Positions 1-8,351 of a DNA stretch of 64,000 bases are shown here, piece after piece. The notes below the pieces were generated by a model. It ran no database searches. It had not been told where the DNA came from and saw only the letters and a list, made by a program, of their open reading frames with translations. This DNA comes from UBA6398 sp963644855 (GTDB taxonomy: Bacteria > Bacteroidota > Bacteroidia > Bacteroidales > Bacteroidaceae). Numbering within the stretch: position 1 is the first letter of the stretch; the number at the start of each line of letters is the position of its first letter. A program made the translations under genes and the position numbers. Where the stretch lies: contig CAVIQL010000008.1 in the NCBI GenBank assembly GCA_963644855.1, positions 19,864-83,863 on the forward strand, written 5' to 3'.

Positions 1-2
1 TT

Positions 3-200
3 GTTACGAGAATGATGCTACCGATGCTATGTTTTAGCAGAAGTATATACCACCAATTCTGCCGGAGCTGGGTTGCCGGATATCTTAAAACCGATGACGT
101 GAAAACGGCAATAGATAATGCCATTAACACACAGGCTGGAAATGCTCCGAGTAGTATGAATCAAATTCTTTATGTTGACTTGAGTAAACAGTGGTTGTAG
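3..200 (+). CDS. C-terminal end of an unrecognised protein (partial, left edge)
   Basis: A reading frame is open from the window edge to the TAG at 198-200. The last 40 or so residues (AGYLKTDDVKTAIDNAINTQ, then a tail ending in DLSKQWL) look like normal protein, whereas the first 20 residues are Met/Cys-rich and less convincing. The gene may therefore enter from the left in this frame or through a frameshift. I do not recognise the family. A strong terminator follows about 75 bp downstream, which supports a real gene end here. Confidence 0.45.
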   Translation, partial: VTRMMLPMLCFSRSIYHQFCRSWVAGYLKTDDVKTAIDNAINTQAGNAPSSMNQILYVDLSKQWL

Positions 201-273
201 TTCGCAAACCCATGAAGGCTTATGGGATTGACCGATAGCCTATAATTATTATTGATAAGCAATTAAGGTGTAA

Positions 274-307
274 GTGCCCGGGATATGATTTCCCGGGCGC
301 TTTTTTT
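274..307 (+). terminator. Rho-independent terminator after the left-edge gene
   Basis: An 8-bp perfect stem, GCCCGGGA (276-283) against TCCCGGGC (291-298), has a 6-nt loop and is followed by GC and seven T. It ends transcription of the left-edge gene just before the promoter of the next gene. Confidence 0.85.
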
Positions 308-309
308 GT

Positions 310-317
310 TATATTTG
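310..317 (+). promoter_or_regulatory. -7 promoter element of the AraC-type regulator
   Basis: TATATTTG matches the Bacteroidetes -7 consensus TAnnTTTG. It overlaps the end of the preceding terminator T-run and puts a transcript start near 324, only about 15 nt before the ATG at 339. This argues against the in-frame ATG at 285, which lies inside the terminator loop. Confidence 0.6.
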
Positions 318-338
318 CAAGTGGATTACAGATTTGCG

Positions 339-1451
339 ATGATGCTCACAGATATATATAATATTGTCAATGGGGTTTTGCTGCTTGTTTTGGTTGTGAT
401 GGCAGTGAAATTAGTTTTCAAGGGGCGCGCTCTTGACGATAGGGATTTTCAATTGCGCCGCAAGTCATTCATTGTTTTTTTTACAATGATGATTGTAGCA
501 GTTGCCACATCGCCTCTCTTGTTTTCCAATGGTGAGCTCGAGGTTTGTAGCTCCATTACCATTTGCGTACATTACTTTGCTTCAACGGTGTTCATGGTTA
601 TGTCGGCTGCTTACTTTGGCAGAGAATACTATAAGAACATATTTATCTGGTTTTTGATATTACAATACGGATTGATATTGTTTGTGTTGAACATAGTGTG
701 CCGTATTACGGGTTTTTATGAGCCGATGTATAGTGTCTCCGACCTTATTTCGCCCGACCACAACTTTCTTGTTTATGGTCGCATATTTCTTCTTTTGGCC
801 ATGGTTTCACTTTGGGCAATCATGATAATAATGGTGGTAGAATCGTATGTTCATAGTAGGAATACTGACAGATATAAAAGTTGCGAATACCATGCGCGCC
901 CGCGACAAATTGCCGAGATATTCAGCGTGGCTACCTATATCGTAATACTCACCGTGTCGATGTTTGCCTATTTCACAACATCGCTGCTGCTACATGTGAT
1001 ATGTCGTGCCTTGTTATTGGTAGCGTTGATTCGTTCCAACTTTATATACGACCGATATGTCAAGGAAACTATTTCGTTTGAGAATGAGCGGCGCGTATTT
1101 GCTGAAATTTTCAACAAGGTAAACGTTCTGCTTGCCTCCGAAGACAACAATCCGATATACAAAAGCAATAACAATATCGAGGAAATAGCCGATGCGCTCG
1201 AAGTGTCGCGTGCTGATTTGAGCCAATACATTTACCGGGAACTCAACACCACCTTTGCTGCTTGGGTGTGTGAGAAAAAACTGCTGCATTGTGCCGACCA
1301 GATAGCCAATACCGACAGAAAAATAAGCGATATCGCATTTTGCACGGGCTATGTAGAGCTTCCGGCAATGAGCAAGGCTTTCAAAAAACGCTTCGGTGTA
1401 ACACCATCGGAATACCGCCGCCGACAATTACCCGCATCTGGTAATGAATGA
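339..1451 (+). CDS. Membrane-anchored AraC-family transcriptional regulator
   Basis: About 370 residues. The N-terminal two thirds contain roughly six or seven hydrophobic segments, for example around VNGVLLLVLVVMAVKLVF, FIVFFTMMIVAVA and FLLLAMVSLWAIMIIMVV. A cytoplasmic C-terminal AraC-type helix-turn-helix domain follows (first helix near NIEEIADALEVSRADLSQYI, second near KISDIAFCTGYVELPAMSKAF, then KKRFGVTPSEYRRR). Bacteroidales carry many such 7TM-AraC regulators of unknown ligand, and the architecture suggests membrane sensing coupled to transcription. The start at 339 (or 342) is chosen because the promoter -7 element ends at 317. It stands alone; a repeat array and then bamD follow. 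The target genes are unknown. Confidence 0.8.
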   Translation: MMLTDIYNIVNGVLLLVLVVMAVKLVFKGRALDDRDFQLRRKSFIVFFTMMIVAVATSPLLFSNGELEVCSSITICVHYFASTVFMVMSAAYFGREYYKNIFIWFLILQYGLILFVLNIVCRITGFYEPMYSVSDLISPDHNFLVYGRIFLLLAMVSLWAIMIIMVVESYVHSRNTDRYKSCEYHARPRQIAEIFSVATYIVILTVSMFAYFTTSLLLHVICRALLLVALIRSNFIYDRYVKETISFENERRVFAEIFNKVNVLLASEDNNPIYKSNNNIEEIADALEVSRADLSQYIYRELNTTFAAWVCEKKLLHCADQIANTDRKISDIAFCTGYVELPAMSKAFKKRFGVTPSEYRRRQLPASGNE

Positions 1452-1517
1452 ACCTCTTATGGCTTGTGGTATAAGGGGTTTGAGGTGTTTTTACCACCAT
1501 TGCCAATATGCCCCGAA

Positions 1518-1622
1518 ACAATAACCGATATTTTTTAAACAAAGTCCGATATTATTTAAAAAATGTCGGTTATTATTTTTACGATATGCCTTATTGTTTT
1601 TTTACGATATACACATCGCAAA
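1518..1622. repeat. 21-bp dyad repeat array 1 (five units)
   Basis: Units start at 1518, 1539, 1560, 1581 and 1602 with no slip. The cores are AATAACCGATATT, AAAGTCCGATATT and AATGTCGGTTATT, then a type B unit (GATATGCCTTATTG) and a degenerate fifth (GATATACACATCG). Units 1 and 3 have complementary outer half-sites (AATAAC and GTTATT). It lies between the AraC-type gene and bamD, about 70 bp upstream of the bamD promoter. Confidence 0.9.
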
Positions 1623-1690
1623 AAATCCGCGCAATAAGTTTGATACAACAACTTTAAGTTTTGCTAACTTGCCGAATGGATAATTCTTTG

Positions 1691-1698
1691 TAACTTTG
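1691..1698 (+). promoter_or_regulatory. -7 promoter element of bamD
   Basis: TAACTTTG matches TAnnTTTG. A TTTTGC tract about 27 bp upstream (1659-1664) could be the -33 element. The predicted transcript start near 1705 rules out the upstream in-frame ATG at 1696 and supports the ATG at 1720. Confidence 0.65.
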
Positions 1699-1719
1699 CA
1701 AACGATATATAGTGTCCCT

Positions 1720-2649
1720 ATGAATTCGAAAAAATCAATGCTCGCTCTTGTGATGTTGGCAACAATGATGCTGACATCGTGCGGACAATTCAATAGCATA
1801 CTGAAAAATTCAGACTATCTCAACAAATACGAGGCGGCCAAGCAATTCTATGCCGACGGAAAATATACCAAAGCCGTTGTGTTGCTGCAAGATGTGATTT
1901 CGGTGATGAAAGGAACCGACAAAGGCGAAGAAAGCCTGTATCTCCTCGGAATATCGGCATACAAAGGACGCGATTATGAATCGGCTGCCAATTTCTTGAA
2001 GAAATACTACGAAACATATACCAACGGTATATATACACAGGACGCACGATACTACAATGCAATGGCATTATATAACAACACGCCCGAACCAAAACTCGAC
2101 CAAACCGAAACATACGAAGCCGTAACAGCTTTTCAAAATATGCTTGAAATCTATCCGCAAAGCGTCTACACAAAAGATGCGCAGAACATGATTTTCAAAT
2201 TGCAGGATAAACTCGTGGAAAAGGAATACCTCTCGGCAAAGACTTATTTCGACCTCGGCAGCTACTTTGGAAACTGCTCGTTTGGCGGAAACAACTATCA
2301 GGCATGCATCATCACGGCAGAAAATGCCATGAGAGATTACCCCTATTCCAAACGTCGCGAAGATTTTGCCATAATGCTGCTGAGAGCAAAGTATCAGTTG
2401 GCAACCCATAGTATAGAAGCGAAAAAACGCGAGCGACTCGATGCAGCCTCTGAAGAATATTATGCGTTTGCCAACGAGTTCCCTGAATCGAAATACTTGG
2501 CAGAAGCAAAAACAATCTTCGAGAAAACCAAACGTAAAGACGTATCGGTAACCGCAAAAGAAGAAAAATCTGCTGCGAAAGCCGAAGAAAAAGCCGCAAA
2601 GGCTGAGAGTAAGGCCGTAAAAGCCGAGGAACAACAGACAAAAGAGTAA
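1720..2649 (+). CDS. bamD: Outer membrane protein assembly factor BamD
   Basis: A lipoprotein of about 309 residues: MNSKKSMLALVMLATMMLTSC gives a signal peptide with lipobox LTSC, lipidated Cys at position 21. Tetratricopeptide-like helices follow (EAAKQFYADGKYTKAVVLL, then ESAANFLKKYYETYTNG). BamD is the essential periplasmic lipoprotein of the BAM complex, which folds beta-barrel proteins into the outer membrane. The C-terminal 50 residues are Lys/Glu/Ala-rich and probably coiled or disordered, an extension beyond the usual fold. It begins a same-strand run with rpoZ, a DUF4293 gene and ssb, an order seen in other Bacteroidales. Confidence 0.92.
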   Translation: MNSKKSMLALVMLATMMLTSCGQFNSILKNSDYLNKYEAAKQFYADGKYTKAVVLLQDVISVMKGTDKGEESLYLLGISAYKGRDYESAANFLKKYYETYTNGIYTQDARYYNAMALYNNTPEPKLDQTETYEAVTAFQNMLEIYPQSVYTKDAQNMIFKLQDKLVEKEYLSAKTYFDLGSYFGNCSFGGNNYQACIITAENAMRDYPYSKRREDFAIMLLRAKYQLATHSIEAKKRERLDAASEEYYAFANEFPESKYLAEAKTIFEKTKRKDVSVTAKEEKSAAKAEEKAAKAESKAVKAEEQQTKE

Positions 2650-2683
2650 AGAATTTCACAAGACAATATATTTTTTCAACAAG

Positions 2684-3019
2684 ATGGATTATAAAAAAAT
2701 TGATGCGCCTACCAATACACAGACGCGCAACATTATCGATTTTGCAAAAGGAACAAACAACATTTACGAAAGCGTTGTAATAATGTCGCGTCGCGCAAAC
2801 CAAATATCGGTGGCGATGAAAAATGATCTTCAAAAGAAATTGCAGGAATTTGCTTCGACCAACGAAAATCTTGACGAGGTTTTCGAAAATCGTGAACAGA
2901 TAGAAATCTCACGCTATTATGAACATCTTCCGAAACCCGTGCTTATCGCAGAGCAGGAGTTTGTTGACGATCGTCTCTACTACCGCAATCCTACAACCGG
3001 AGAGGAAGGTATTGTGTAA
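2684..3019 (+). CDS. rpoZ: RNA polymerase omega subunit, Bacteroidetes type
   Basis: 111 residues, matching the Bacteroidetes RpoZ/Rpb6-like family: a basic helical core ('NIYESVVIMSRRANQIS') is followed by a helix and an acidic tail. Omega supports assembly and stability of RNA polymerase. It starts 34 bp after bamD and 37 bp before the next gene, so it is probably cotranscribed with both. The recognition rests on the SRRANQI segment and the conserved neighbourhood. Confidence 0.82.
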   Translation: MDYKKIDAPTNTQTRNIIDFAKGTNNIYESVVIMSRRANQISVAMKNDLQKKLQEFASTNENLDEVFENREQIEISRYYEHLPKPVLIAEQEFVDDRLYYRNPTTGEEGIV

Positions 3020-3056
3020 GCGCAGCATATAGTTGCGATTTTTCCCTTTATAGAAA

Positions 3057-3515
3057 ATGATACAAAGAAAACAAACAATATTCCTGTTCGTGGCGTTTGT
3101 GCTGCTTGTGGTTTCGGCGTTCGGAATTACCGCAGTGTTCCACCACCCTCAAACAGGGCTTTGTATTGCTACGCTGTCGAATTTCTCATTAGGCGATGCC
3201 CACAATTCAAATCACCTTTATTCCATATTGGGCGTGATGTTGTTGGGCTCGGCTGGCTTGTCGGTAGCAGCTATTTTGATGTTCCGCAAACGCAAACTGC
3301 AAATGCGCATGTGTTGGTGGATAGTTTTTGTGCTGCTTGTATATTACATCACTCGCATGAGTTGTGTGATTTCTATTGCAAAGTATCTGAAATTGACTCC
3401 GAGTTTTGATTTTTACGAGGCATTACCATTGTTCGCAATAATTCTTGTGGTGTTTGCATACAAAGGCGTGCGTCATGACGACAAACTCGTGAGAGATTCA
3501 TATAGAATAAGATAA
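3057..3515 (+). CDS. DUF4293 membrane protein
   Basis: 152 residues starting MIQRKQTIFLF, the typical beginning of the DUF4293 family. About four transmembrane segments are visible (near 7-27, 53-75, 84-103 and 120-138), and the C-terminus is basic and cytoplasmic. No enzymatic residues stand out and the function is unknown. It sits between rpoZ and ssb in a same-strand cluster. Confidence 0.8.
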   Translation: MIQRKQTIFLFVAFVLLVVSAFGITAVFHHPQTGLCIATLSNFSLGDAHNSNHLYSILGVMLLGSAGLSVAAILMFRKRKLQMRMCWWIVFVLLVYYITRMSCVISIAKYLKLTPSFDFYEALPLFAIILVVFAYKGVRHDDKLVRDSYRIR

Positions 3516-3532
3516 TTTCTAAACCAAACGAT

Positions 3533-3922
3533 ATGTCGCTAAACAAAGTAATGCTTATTGGCAACGTGGGGCGCGAACCCGAAATAAGATATGTTGACAG
3601 CAATATGGCAGTGGCGCAATTGTCGCTCGCAACATCGGAGCGCGGGTATACATTAAAGAATGGTACTCAAGTTCCAGAGCGTACCGAATGGCATCGCTTG
3701 GTGGCTTGGCGCGAAACAGCGCAGTTTGTGGAGAAGTATGTGCACAAAGGTGATAAACTTTACGTAGAAGGGCAGCTTCGCACCAATACTTATACCGACA
3801 AAAATGGTATTCAGCGTAGTGTTACCGAAGTTTTGGTGGGCAATATAGAGAAGTTGAACAGCCGCGCCGAAAAGGATAACAATCCTGTCGCAGGTGGAAG
3901 CAACGATGCCGCAAACAAATAA
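3533..3922 (+). CDS. ssb: Single-stranded DNA-binding protein
   Basis: 129 residues with the OB-fold SSB signature: MSLNKVMLIGNVGREPEIRY, then ERTEWHRLVAWRETAQFVEKYV and KGDKLYVEGQLRTNTY. SSB coats single-stranded DNA in replication and repair. The C-terminus is short (ending GGSNDAANK) and lacks the acidic DDxPF tail that recruits partner proteins in many SSBs. This may be normal for this lineage or may mark an accessory SSB. It is the last gene of the bamD cluster. Confidence 0.92.
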   Translation: MSLNKVMLIGNVGREPEIRYVDSNMAVAQLSLATSERGYTLKNGTQVPERTEWHRLVAWRETAQFVEKYVHKGDKLYVEGQLRTNTYTDKNGIQRSVTEVLVGNIEKLNSRAEKDNNPVAGGSNDAANK

Positions 3923-4051
3923 AATTCAGAGACCTATCGTGTAAAGATGATATAGAATGTTTTTTCGGTAATACCGAATGTTCTACAAAATTATAGTAGT
4001 CCAGTAAAGGCGTTGGGAGGTAAGATGTTTTTACCGGATTTTTCTGTAAAA

Positions 4052-4135
4052 ACGATAACCGATATTTTTTAAATAATATCGGACTTTGTTTAAAAAATAT
4101 CGGTTATTATTTTTGTGAAATGCCGTTATGTTTTT
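4052..4135. repeat. 21-bp dyad repeat array 2 (four units)
   Basis: Units start at 4052, 4073, 4094 and 4115. The cores are AATAACCGATATT variants: ATAACCGATATT, AATATCGGACTTT, AATATCGGTTATT and a type B unit with AATGCCGTTATG. TTTAAA joins units 1-2 and 2-3. It lies between two convergent genes. Confidence 0.9.
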
Positions 4136-4200
4136 TCCTAAGCGTTTCTGTGGATTTTTCCAAGCTGAAATAGTGTGTCGAAATCAGTTTTGAGTCATCA

Positions 4201-4232
4201 AAAAGCGCAGACCTTAAAATGGTCGGCGCTTG
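4201..4232 (-). terminator. Terminator of the GH127-type gene
   Basis: The stem AAGCGC-GACC pairs with GGTC-GCGCTT with one mismatch and a 7-nt loop. A T-rich tail (AAAAA on the plus strand) lies on the minus-strand exit side. It lies 30 bp past the stop of the minus-strand gene. Confidence 0.7.
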
Positions 4233-4261
4233 TAATTATATTAAAAGTATTCTGTTTGGAT

Positions 4262-6121
4262 TTATTTCTTCAATACGCTTTCAGGGTTGTTTACCTCGGG
4301 CAACCATACGCGGTAGCGGTCGTTATGATTCCAAGTATTTCCTGCCGATGAGAAGTCGCAGAAATTTACTTCTACGGGTTTGCCGTGGTCAATATAGTCT
4401 ACACCGAGAATTACCGGGACTTTGAAACTTATCCATGCCCACGAAGGGGTATCACAAGGCTTAACGTCTACTATTCCGTCCTTGTTGGGAATTGCAACTA
4501 CTTCGTCGATGTCGCCTTGGTTGAAACGGCTGTCGCGTGCAAGCACGATAGGTCCGCGAACTATGGCGTCAAATCCGTCTTGACGCACAAGGCGGGCGGG
4601 CATGTCGAATTTGATTTTTACAACATCGCCATTTTTCCACTCGCGGCTTATTTTCAAATATCCGCTAACGGCATCTCCTTCTACTTTCTCGCCATTTACG
4701 CTTACCGAGGTGGCTTTTCCCCACGACGGAATGCGCAGACACAATGGGAATGTTGCCGCTTTCGAGGTTTTAACTTTGATGTTCATCTCGTCGGTGCGCG
4801 GATAGTCGCCTTCTTGTACCAATGTAATCGTATTTTTCTTGTTTCCGAGCGAAATTTCCGCCTCAGAAGCTACGTAAAGGTTTACATTGATTGCGCCGTC
4901 TTTGATGGTATACATTGTTTGGGGTATTGCGGCAAAACCACGCGGACCATTGGCGTTGCAGCAGTTGATGTGCAACCCGCATTGTTCTTCGCCAATTGTG
5001 CGTACTCCTTCGAGCGGCGTGTATTTGTCTATCTGCGATGCATCACCCTTGAATGCAGCAAAAAGAGCATTGTATATGCTTTGTTCCATGAGGTCGGCAT
5101 ATTTTGCATCGCCCGTTATCATCAGCATTCTGCGCAATAGATTTATCCAGGTTGTGGTTACGCATGTTTCCATCTCGTGAACCGACGGACGGGTTTGCAA
5201 TGCTTTTCCTCCATACCAGCATTCCATTGATGCGCCAGAGCCTGCAATGTTGATTTCCTGCGATATTATCATGTCGACAGTCTTTTTGGTGCCATCGAGA
5301 AGCGATTTGTCGCCGTTCACACAGTATAGGTCGAGCAATCCTTGCAGACACGACATCATTTCGTAGGCTTTTTGTCCGTTGTAGAAGTTATACCACGCTT
5401 GCTGTGCGGGGAAACGTTTTGATACCGGTATACCTTGCAGTGTTTTCGACAGGATTTGCGGACCTTTTGCCGACTCTAAATCTGCCGCAATCTGCTCCGA
5501 AAGTTGCAGATATTTCTTGTCGTTAGTAGCATTATAGAGTTTCACTACTGCATTAAGTATTGACGCACTCGGCATACCTCGATAGTTTCCTGTTTCAACA
5601 AACGACAGATTTTTTTCTTTCAGTTGTGATACGAGGAAATCCACTTGCCGGCAAGCCGATGTCAGGGCTTTTTTGTCTCCAGATATGTCATACCACGAAA
5701 GAAGTCCGAGCACCACATATTTACGTCCCCAAATGTCCCACTCTTTAAGCTGCTTGTCGGGCGCATAATTGCCTATGTATCCGTTTTTGTCCTGATTTTT
5801 CATCACGCCCTCTGCCGAAGTTTTGATACGGTCGTATAGATTTTGGTCGTGATTGTATTCGTAGAGTGCGCAAGCGCCTATTGCCCATTTTCCCCAAAAC
5901 TCTGTTTGCCAACGAAAGCTTTCTGTTTTTGTGGCAAACACGTCTATCAACGGTTTAAGGTCTTCTTTCATCACACGGTTTGAGATGATTTGGTCGATGC
6001 GCGTTCCTGGGTATCCTTTTACCTTTATGTTTTGGATTACGGGCGTTTGTGGCTTTCCGGCAAACACACATGTGCTGATTGTTAAAGCCAACAAGGCGGT
6101 TGTTATTCGGTATGGTTTCAT
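4262..6121 (-). CDS. Secreted GH127/DUF1680-family glycoside hydrolase (beta-L-arabinofuranosidase type)
   Basis: 619 residues with a signal peptide ending near CVFAG. The (alpha/alpha)6-barrel region carries the residues that bind zinc and catalyse in GH127: Glu318-Thr-Cys320 (HEMETCVTTTW) and Cys387-Cys388 (HINCCNANGPRG). A C-terminal beta-sandwich region follows. GH127 enzymes release L-arabinofuranose using a cysteine nucleophile; other DUF1680 families (GH142, GH146) share the fold, so the exact substrate is inferred. It begins 38 bp after rsgA and may be cotranscribed with frr-rsgA. No SusCD pair is nearby. Confidence 0.85.
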   Translation of the reverse strand: MKPYRITTALLALTISTCVFAGKPQTPVIQNIKVKGYPGTRIDQIISNRVMKEDLKPLIDVFATKTESFRWQTEFWGKWAIGACALYEYNHDQNLYDRIKTSAEGVMKNQDKNGYIGNYAPDKQLKEWDIWGRKYVVLGLLSWYDISGDKKALTSACRQVDFLVSQLKEKNLSFVETGNYRGMPSASILNAVVKLYNATNDKKYLQLSEQIAADLESAKGPQILSKTLQGIPVSKRFPAQQAWYNFYNGQKAYEMMSCLQGLLDLYCVNGDKSLLDGTKKTVDMIISQEINIAGSGASMECWYGGKALQTRPSVHEMETCVTTTWINLLRRMLMITGDAKYADLMEQSIYNALFAAFKGDASQIDKYTPLEGVRTIGEEQCGLHINCCNANGPRGFAAIPQTMYTIKDGAINVNLYVASEAEISLGNKKNTITLVQEGDYPRTDEMNIKVKTSKAATFPLCLRIPSWGKATSVSVNGEKVEGDAVSGYLKISREWKNGDVVKIKFDMPARLVRQDGFDAIVRGPIVLARDSRFNQGDIDEVVAIPNKDGIVDVKPCDTPSWAWISFKVPVILGVDYIDHGKPVEVNFCDFSSAGNTWNHNDRYRVWLPEVNNPESVLKK

Positions 6122-6159
6122 TTTTGTTGTATTATGTGGCTTTGTTGTGGTTCGTAGCT

Positions 6160-7089
6160 TTAATAAGCCTCGCGATATTTTGATTCGCAGTCGTCTTCGA
6201 GCATATTAAGATAGGAAGCGTAGCGCGAAGGTGCGATTTTGCCTTCTTTGAGTGCTTGTTTCACAGCGCAACCCGGCTCGTTGGTGTGCGTGCAATTGTT
6301 GAAGCGGCAATCATGTCCCGTTTCAAAAAGTTCACGAAAGTAATGGCTCACTTCTTCGCGCTTCATATTGAACGTTCCAAAGCCTTTTATTCCGGGAATG
6401 TCGATTACCGCTCCGCCTTGTTCAAGAAAATACATGCGGCTGTCGGTTGTGGTATGCATTCCGGTGAGATGGCTTTCGGAAATTTCAGAAGTCTTTGCGC
6501 CGGCATCGGGTATGAGTGAGTTTACAAAGGTAGATTTTCCTGTTCCGGAGTTTCCTGCGATGAGTGTAACCTTTCCGCGCAGCACGTCAACCACTTCTGA
6601 GGGAATGCTTTTGAGAGCACAGAATTTTAATGTGCGATAGCCGATGCTTTGATATAGGTTGTCCATTGCATTCAAGTGCTCGTTTTCTTGCTGGGAATAG
6701 CTGTCGATTTTACTGAAACCGAGTATTACGTCCACACCATAGGCTTCGGCCGAGGCAACAAAGCGGTCGATGAAAGTGGTAAGGGTTTCGGGACGCGCAA
6801 TGGTAACGAAAAGCAGCACCTGGTCAATGTTTGCGCCGAGTATCTGGCTTTGCTTTGATAGGTTGGTGGCTTTGCGTATGATATAGTTCTTTCTGTCGAG
6901 AAGTCCCACAATCATTCCGCTGCCTTCGGGCGACATGGTTATTTCAACATTGTCTCCCACGGCAACGGGATTGGTAGTGCGAATGCCCTTGAGGCGGAAA
7001 TTTCCGCGCACAGAGCATTCCACATCTCCCTTTTCCGCTGTGCGCACGAGATATGAGCTTCCCGCCGTGCGTATAACGGTTCCCCGCAT
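6160..7089 (-). CDS. rsgA: Ribosome small-subunit maturation GTPase RsgA
   Basis: 309 residues in the circularly permuted GTPase order: an OB-fold N-terminus, G4-like SKID (126-129), then G1 GNSGTGKS (179-186), then G3 DIPG (230-233). The C-terminal zinc motif is Cys261, Cys266, His268 and Cys274 (CRFNNCTHTNEPGC). RsgA checks late 30S assembly. The G4 motif has Ser where Asn is usual (NKxD), which could lower guanine specificity. Only 3 bp separate it from frr upstream, so both share a transcript. Confidence 0.93.
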   Translation of the reverse strand: MRGTVIRTAGSSYLVRTAEKGDVECSVRGNFRLKGIRTTNPVAVGDNVEITMSPEGSGMIVGLLDRKNYIIRKATNLSKQSQILGANIDQVLLFVTIARPETLTTFIDRFVASAEAYGVDVILGFSKIDSYSQQENEHLNAMDNLYQSIGYRTLKFCALKSIPSEVVDVLRGKVTLIAGNSGTGKSTFVNSLIPDAGAKTSEISESHLTGMHTTTDSRMYFLEQGGAVIDIPGIKGFGTFNMKREEVSHYFRELFETGHDCRFNNCTHTNEPGCAVKQALKEGKIAPSRYASYLNMLEDDCESKYREAY

Positions 7090-7092
7090 AGT

Positions 7093-7653
7093 TTATACGG
7101 TCATTATTTCCTTGTTCTTTAGTGCAAGAAGTTCGTCAACCTGCTTCACGTATTTGTCGTGAAGTTTTTGCAGATTTTGTTCTGCATCTTTTTCGTTGTC
7201 TTCGCTCACACCGTCTTTCACCGACTTTTTAAGTTTGTCGATTGTCTCACGGCGAATGTTGCGTATGCCCACACGGGCGGTTTCGCCTTCTTTGTTGCAC
7301 TGTTTTGCAAGTTCTTTGCGTCGCTCTTCTGTGAGAGGAGGAATGGTAAGACGTATAATCTCGCCGTTGTTGTCGGGAGTGATTCCCACATTTGAGTTGA
7401 TAATAGCCTTTTCAATGGCGCGCATCATGGTTTTGTCCCATGGTTTAATAGCAATGGTGCGTGCATCGGGGGTGGTAACTGCCGAAACTTGGTTGAGGGG
7501 CATCATTGTGCCGTAGCTCTCCACTCTCACTTCGTCGAGTATCTCCACATTTGCTTTTCCTGCGCGTATGCGTGCCAAGGTTTCCTCAAGATGCTTTACA
7601 GACTGCGACATCTTTTTCTCGCTGTCGTTTAGGCATTGTTTTACATCAAACAT
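7093..7653 (-). CDS. frr: Ribosome recycling factor
   Basis: 186 residues, full length for RRF: an N-terminal helix (KKMSQSVKHLEETLARIRAG), the central beta domain (NQVSAVTTPDARTIAIKPWD) and the helical bundle return (RKELAKQCNKEGETARVGIR). Together with EF-G it splits the post-termination ribosome. It is the first gene of a tight pair with rsgA, so two ribosome-cycle functions are coupled. Confidence 0.96.
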   Translation of the reverse strand: MFDVKQCLNDSEKKMSQSVKHLEETLARIRAGKANVEILDEVRVESYGTMMPLNQVSAVTTPDARTIAIKPWDKTMMRAIEKAIINSNVGITPDNNGEIIRLTIPPLTEERRKELAKQCNKEGETARVGIRNIRRETIDKLKKSVKDGVSEDNEKDAEQNLQKLHDKYVKQVDELLALKNKEIMTV

Positions 7654-7683
7654 TGTTGCTGGGTTTTACTGTTTAACATTACG

Positions 7684-7691
7684 CAAATGTA
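7684..7691 (-). promoter_or_regulatory. -7 promoter element of frr-rsgA
   Basis: On the minus strand this reads TACATTTG, followed by GCGTAATG, about 30 nt upstream of the frr ATG. It fits TAnnTTTG at the right distance for a short leader. Confidence 0.5.
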
Positions 7692-7766
7692 CGCAAACTT
7701 TTCCAAATATCCGGTGTTGTACAAGGCAAGAGCCTTGTTTTTTGAATCAAACTTGATGTTTTCAAA

Positions 7767-7892
7767 ACAATGCGGGATATCGTTTTTCTAATGTCCGATA
7801 TTTTTTAAATAATGTCGGATATTTTTCAAACAAAGTCGGATATTATTTTAACTATAAGGCATCTTGTTTTTACAAGATGCCTTATAGTTTTT
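7767..7892. repeat. 21-bp dyad repeat array 3 (six units)
   Basis: Units start at 7767, 7788, 7809, 7830, 7851 and 7872 with no slip. The middle cores are AATGTCCGATATT, AATGTCGGATATT and AAAGTCGGATATT. Units 5 and 6 are type B and are mutual inverted copies: arms of 17 bp containing ATAAGGCATCTTG and CAAGATGCCTTAT around TTTTTA. The array ends 11 bp past the tsaE stop and about 75 bp before the frr promoter. Confidence 0.92.
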
Positions 7893-7903
7893 GTGGCTGT
7901 GTT

Positions 7904-8323
7904 TTATGCGTCAAATACTACGGTTCTTGAACCGTCGCTTTCTTCTTTTATTTCCACTTTTACGGTTTCTTCGGGCAGCAGGTCTTCTATCAACTCTGGC
8001 CATTCAAGAAAGTTTACGCCTCCGCCGTAGAAATAGTCTTCATAACCCAAGTCGTAAACTTCTTCAATCTTCTTTATGCGGTAGAAATCGAAATGAAAAA
8101 AGCTTGCACCGGTTGTTTCGCTTCGATATTCGTTTACTATTGCAAACGAGGGCGATGTTACTTCTTCGGTTACGCCAAGCTCGCGGCATATGGCGCGAAT
8201 GAATGTGGTTTTGCCCGCTCCCATATTGCCGTAAAAGGCGAATATCTTGCGGTTGTTCATGTTGGCAACAAATTGCTTTGCTGCGGTTGCTATGCTGTCT
8301 AATGAGGTTATTTTGATTTCCAT
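7904..8323 (-). CDS. tsaE: tRNA threonylcarbamoyladenosine biosynthesis ATPase TsaE
   Basis: 139 residues with a Walker A motif GNMGAGKTT (32-40), then SPSFAIVNEY and HFDFYRI, and the late NFLEWPELI motif. TsaE works with TsaB/TsaD to make the t6A37 modification of ANN-decoding tRNAs. It lies 28 bp downstream of porX on the same strand and is probably cotranscribed, an arrangement common in Bacteroidales. Confidence 0.94.
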   Translation of the reverse strand: MEIKITSLDSIATAAKQFVANMNNRKIFAFYGNMGAGKTTFIRAICRELGVTEEVTSPSFAIVNEYRSETTGASFFHFDFYRIKKIEEVYDLGYEDYFYGGGVNFLEWPELIEDLLPEETVKVEIKEESDGSRTVVFDA

Positions 8324-8351
8324 TGTTTCGTATATATAGTGTTGCTTGTTT

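Larger units (their letters stand above)
3923..4261. other. Gene-free convergent interval holding repeat array 2 and a terminator
   Basis: This 339-bp gap separates ssb from the convergent GH127-type gene. It holds array 2 (4052-4135), a possible degenerate extra unit (4031-4051) and the terminator at 4201-4232. A short inverted repeat, CGGTAATACCG, lies near 3966. No open frame here looks coding. Confidence 0.7.
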
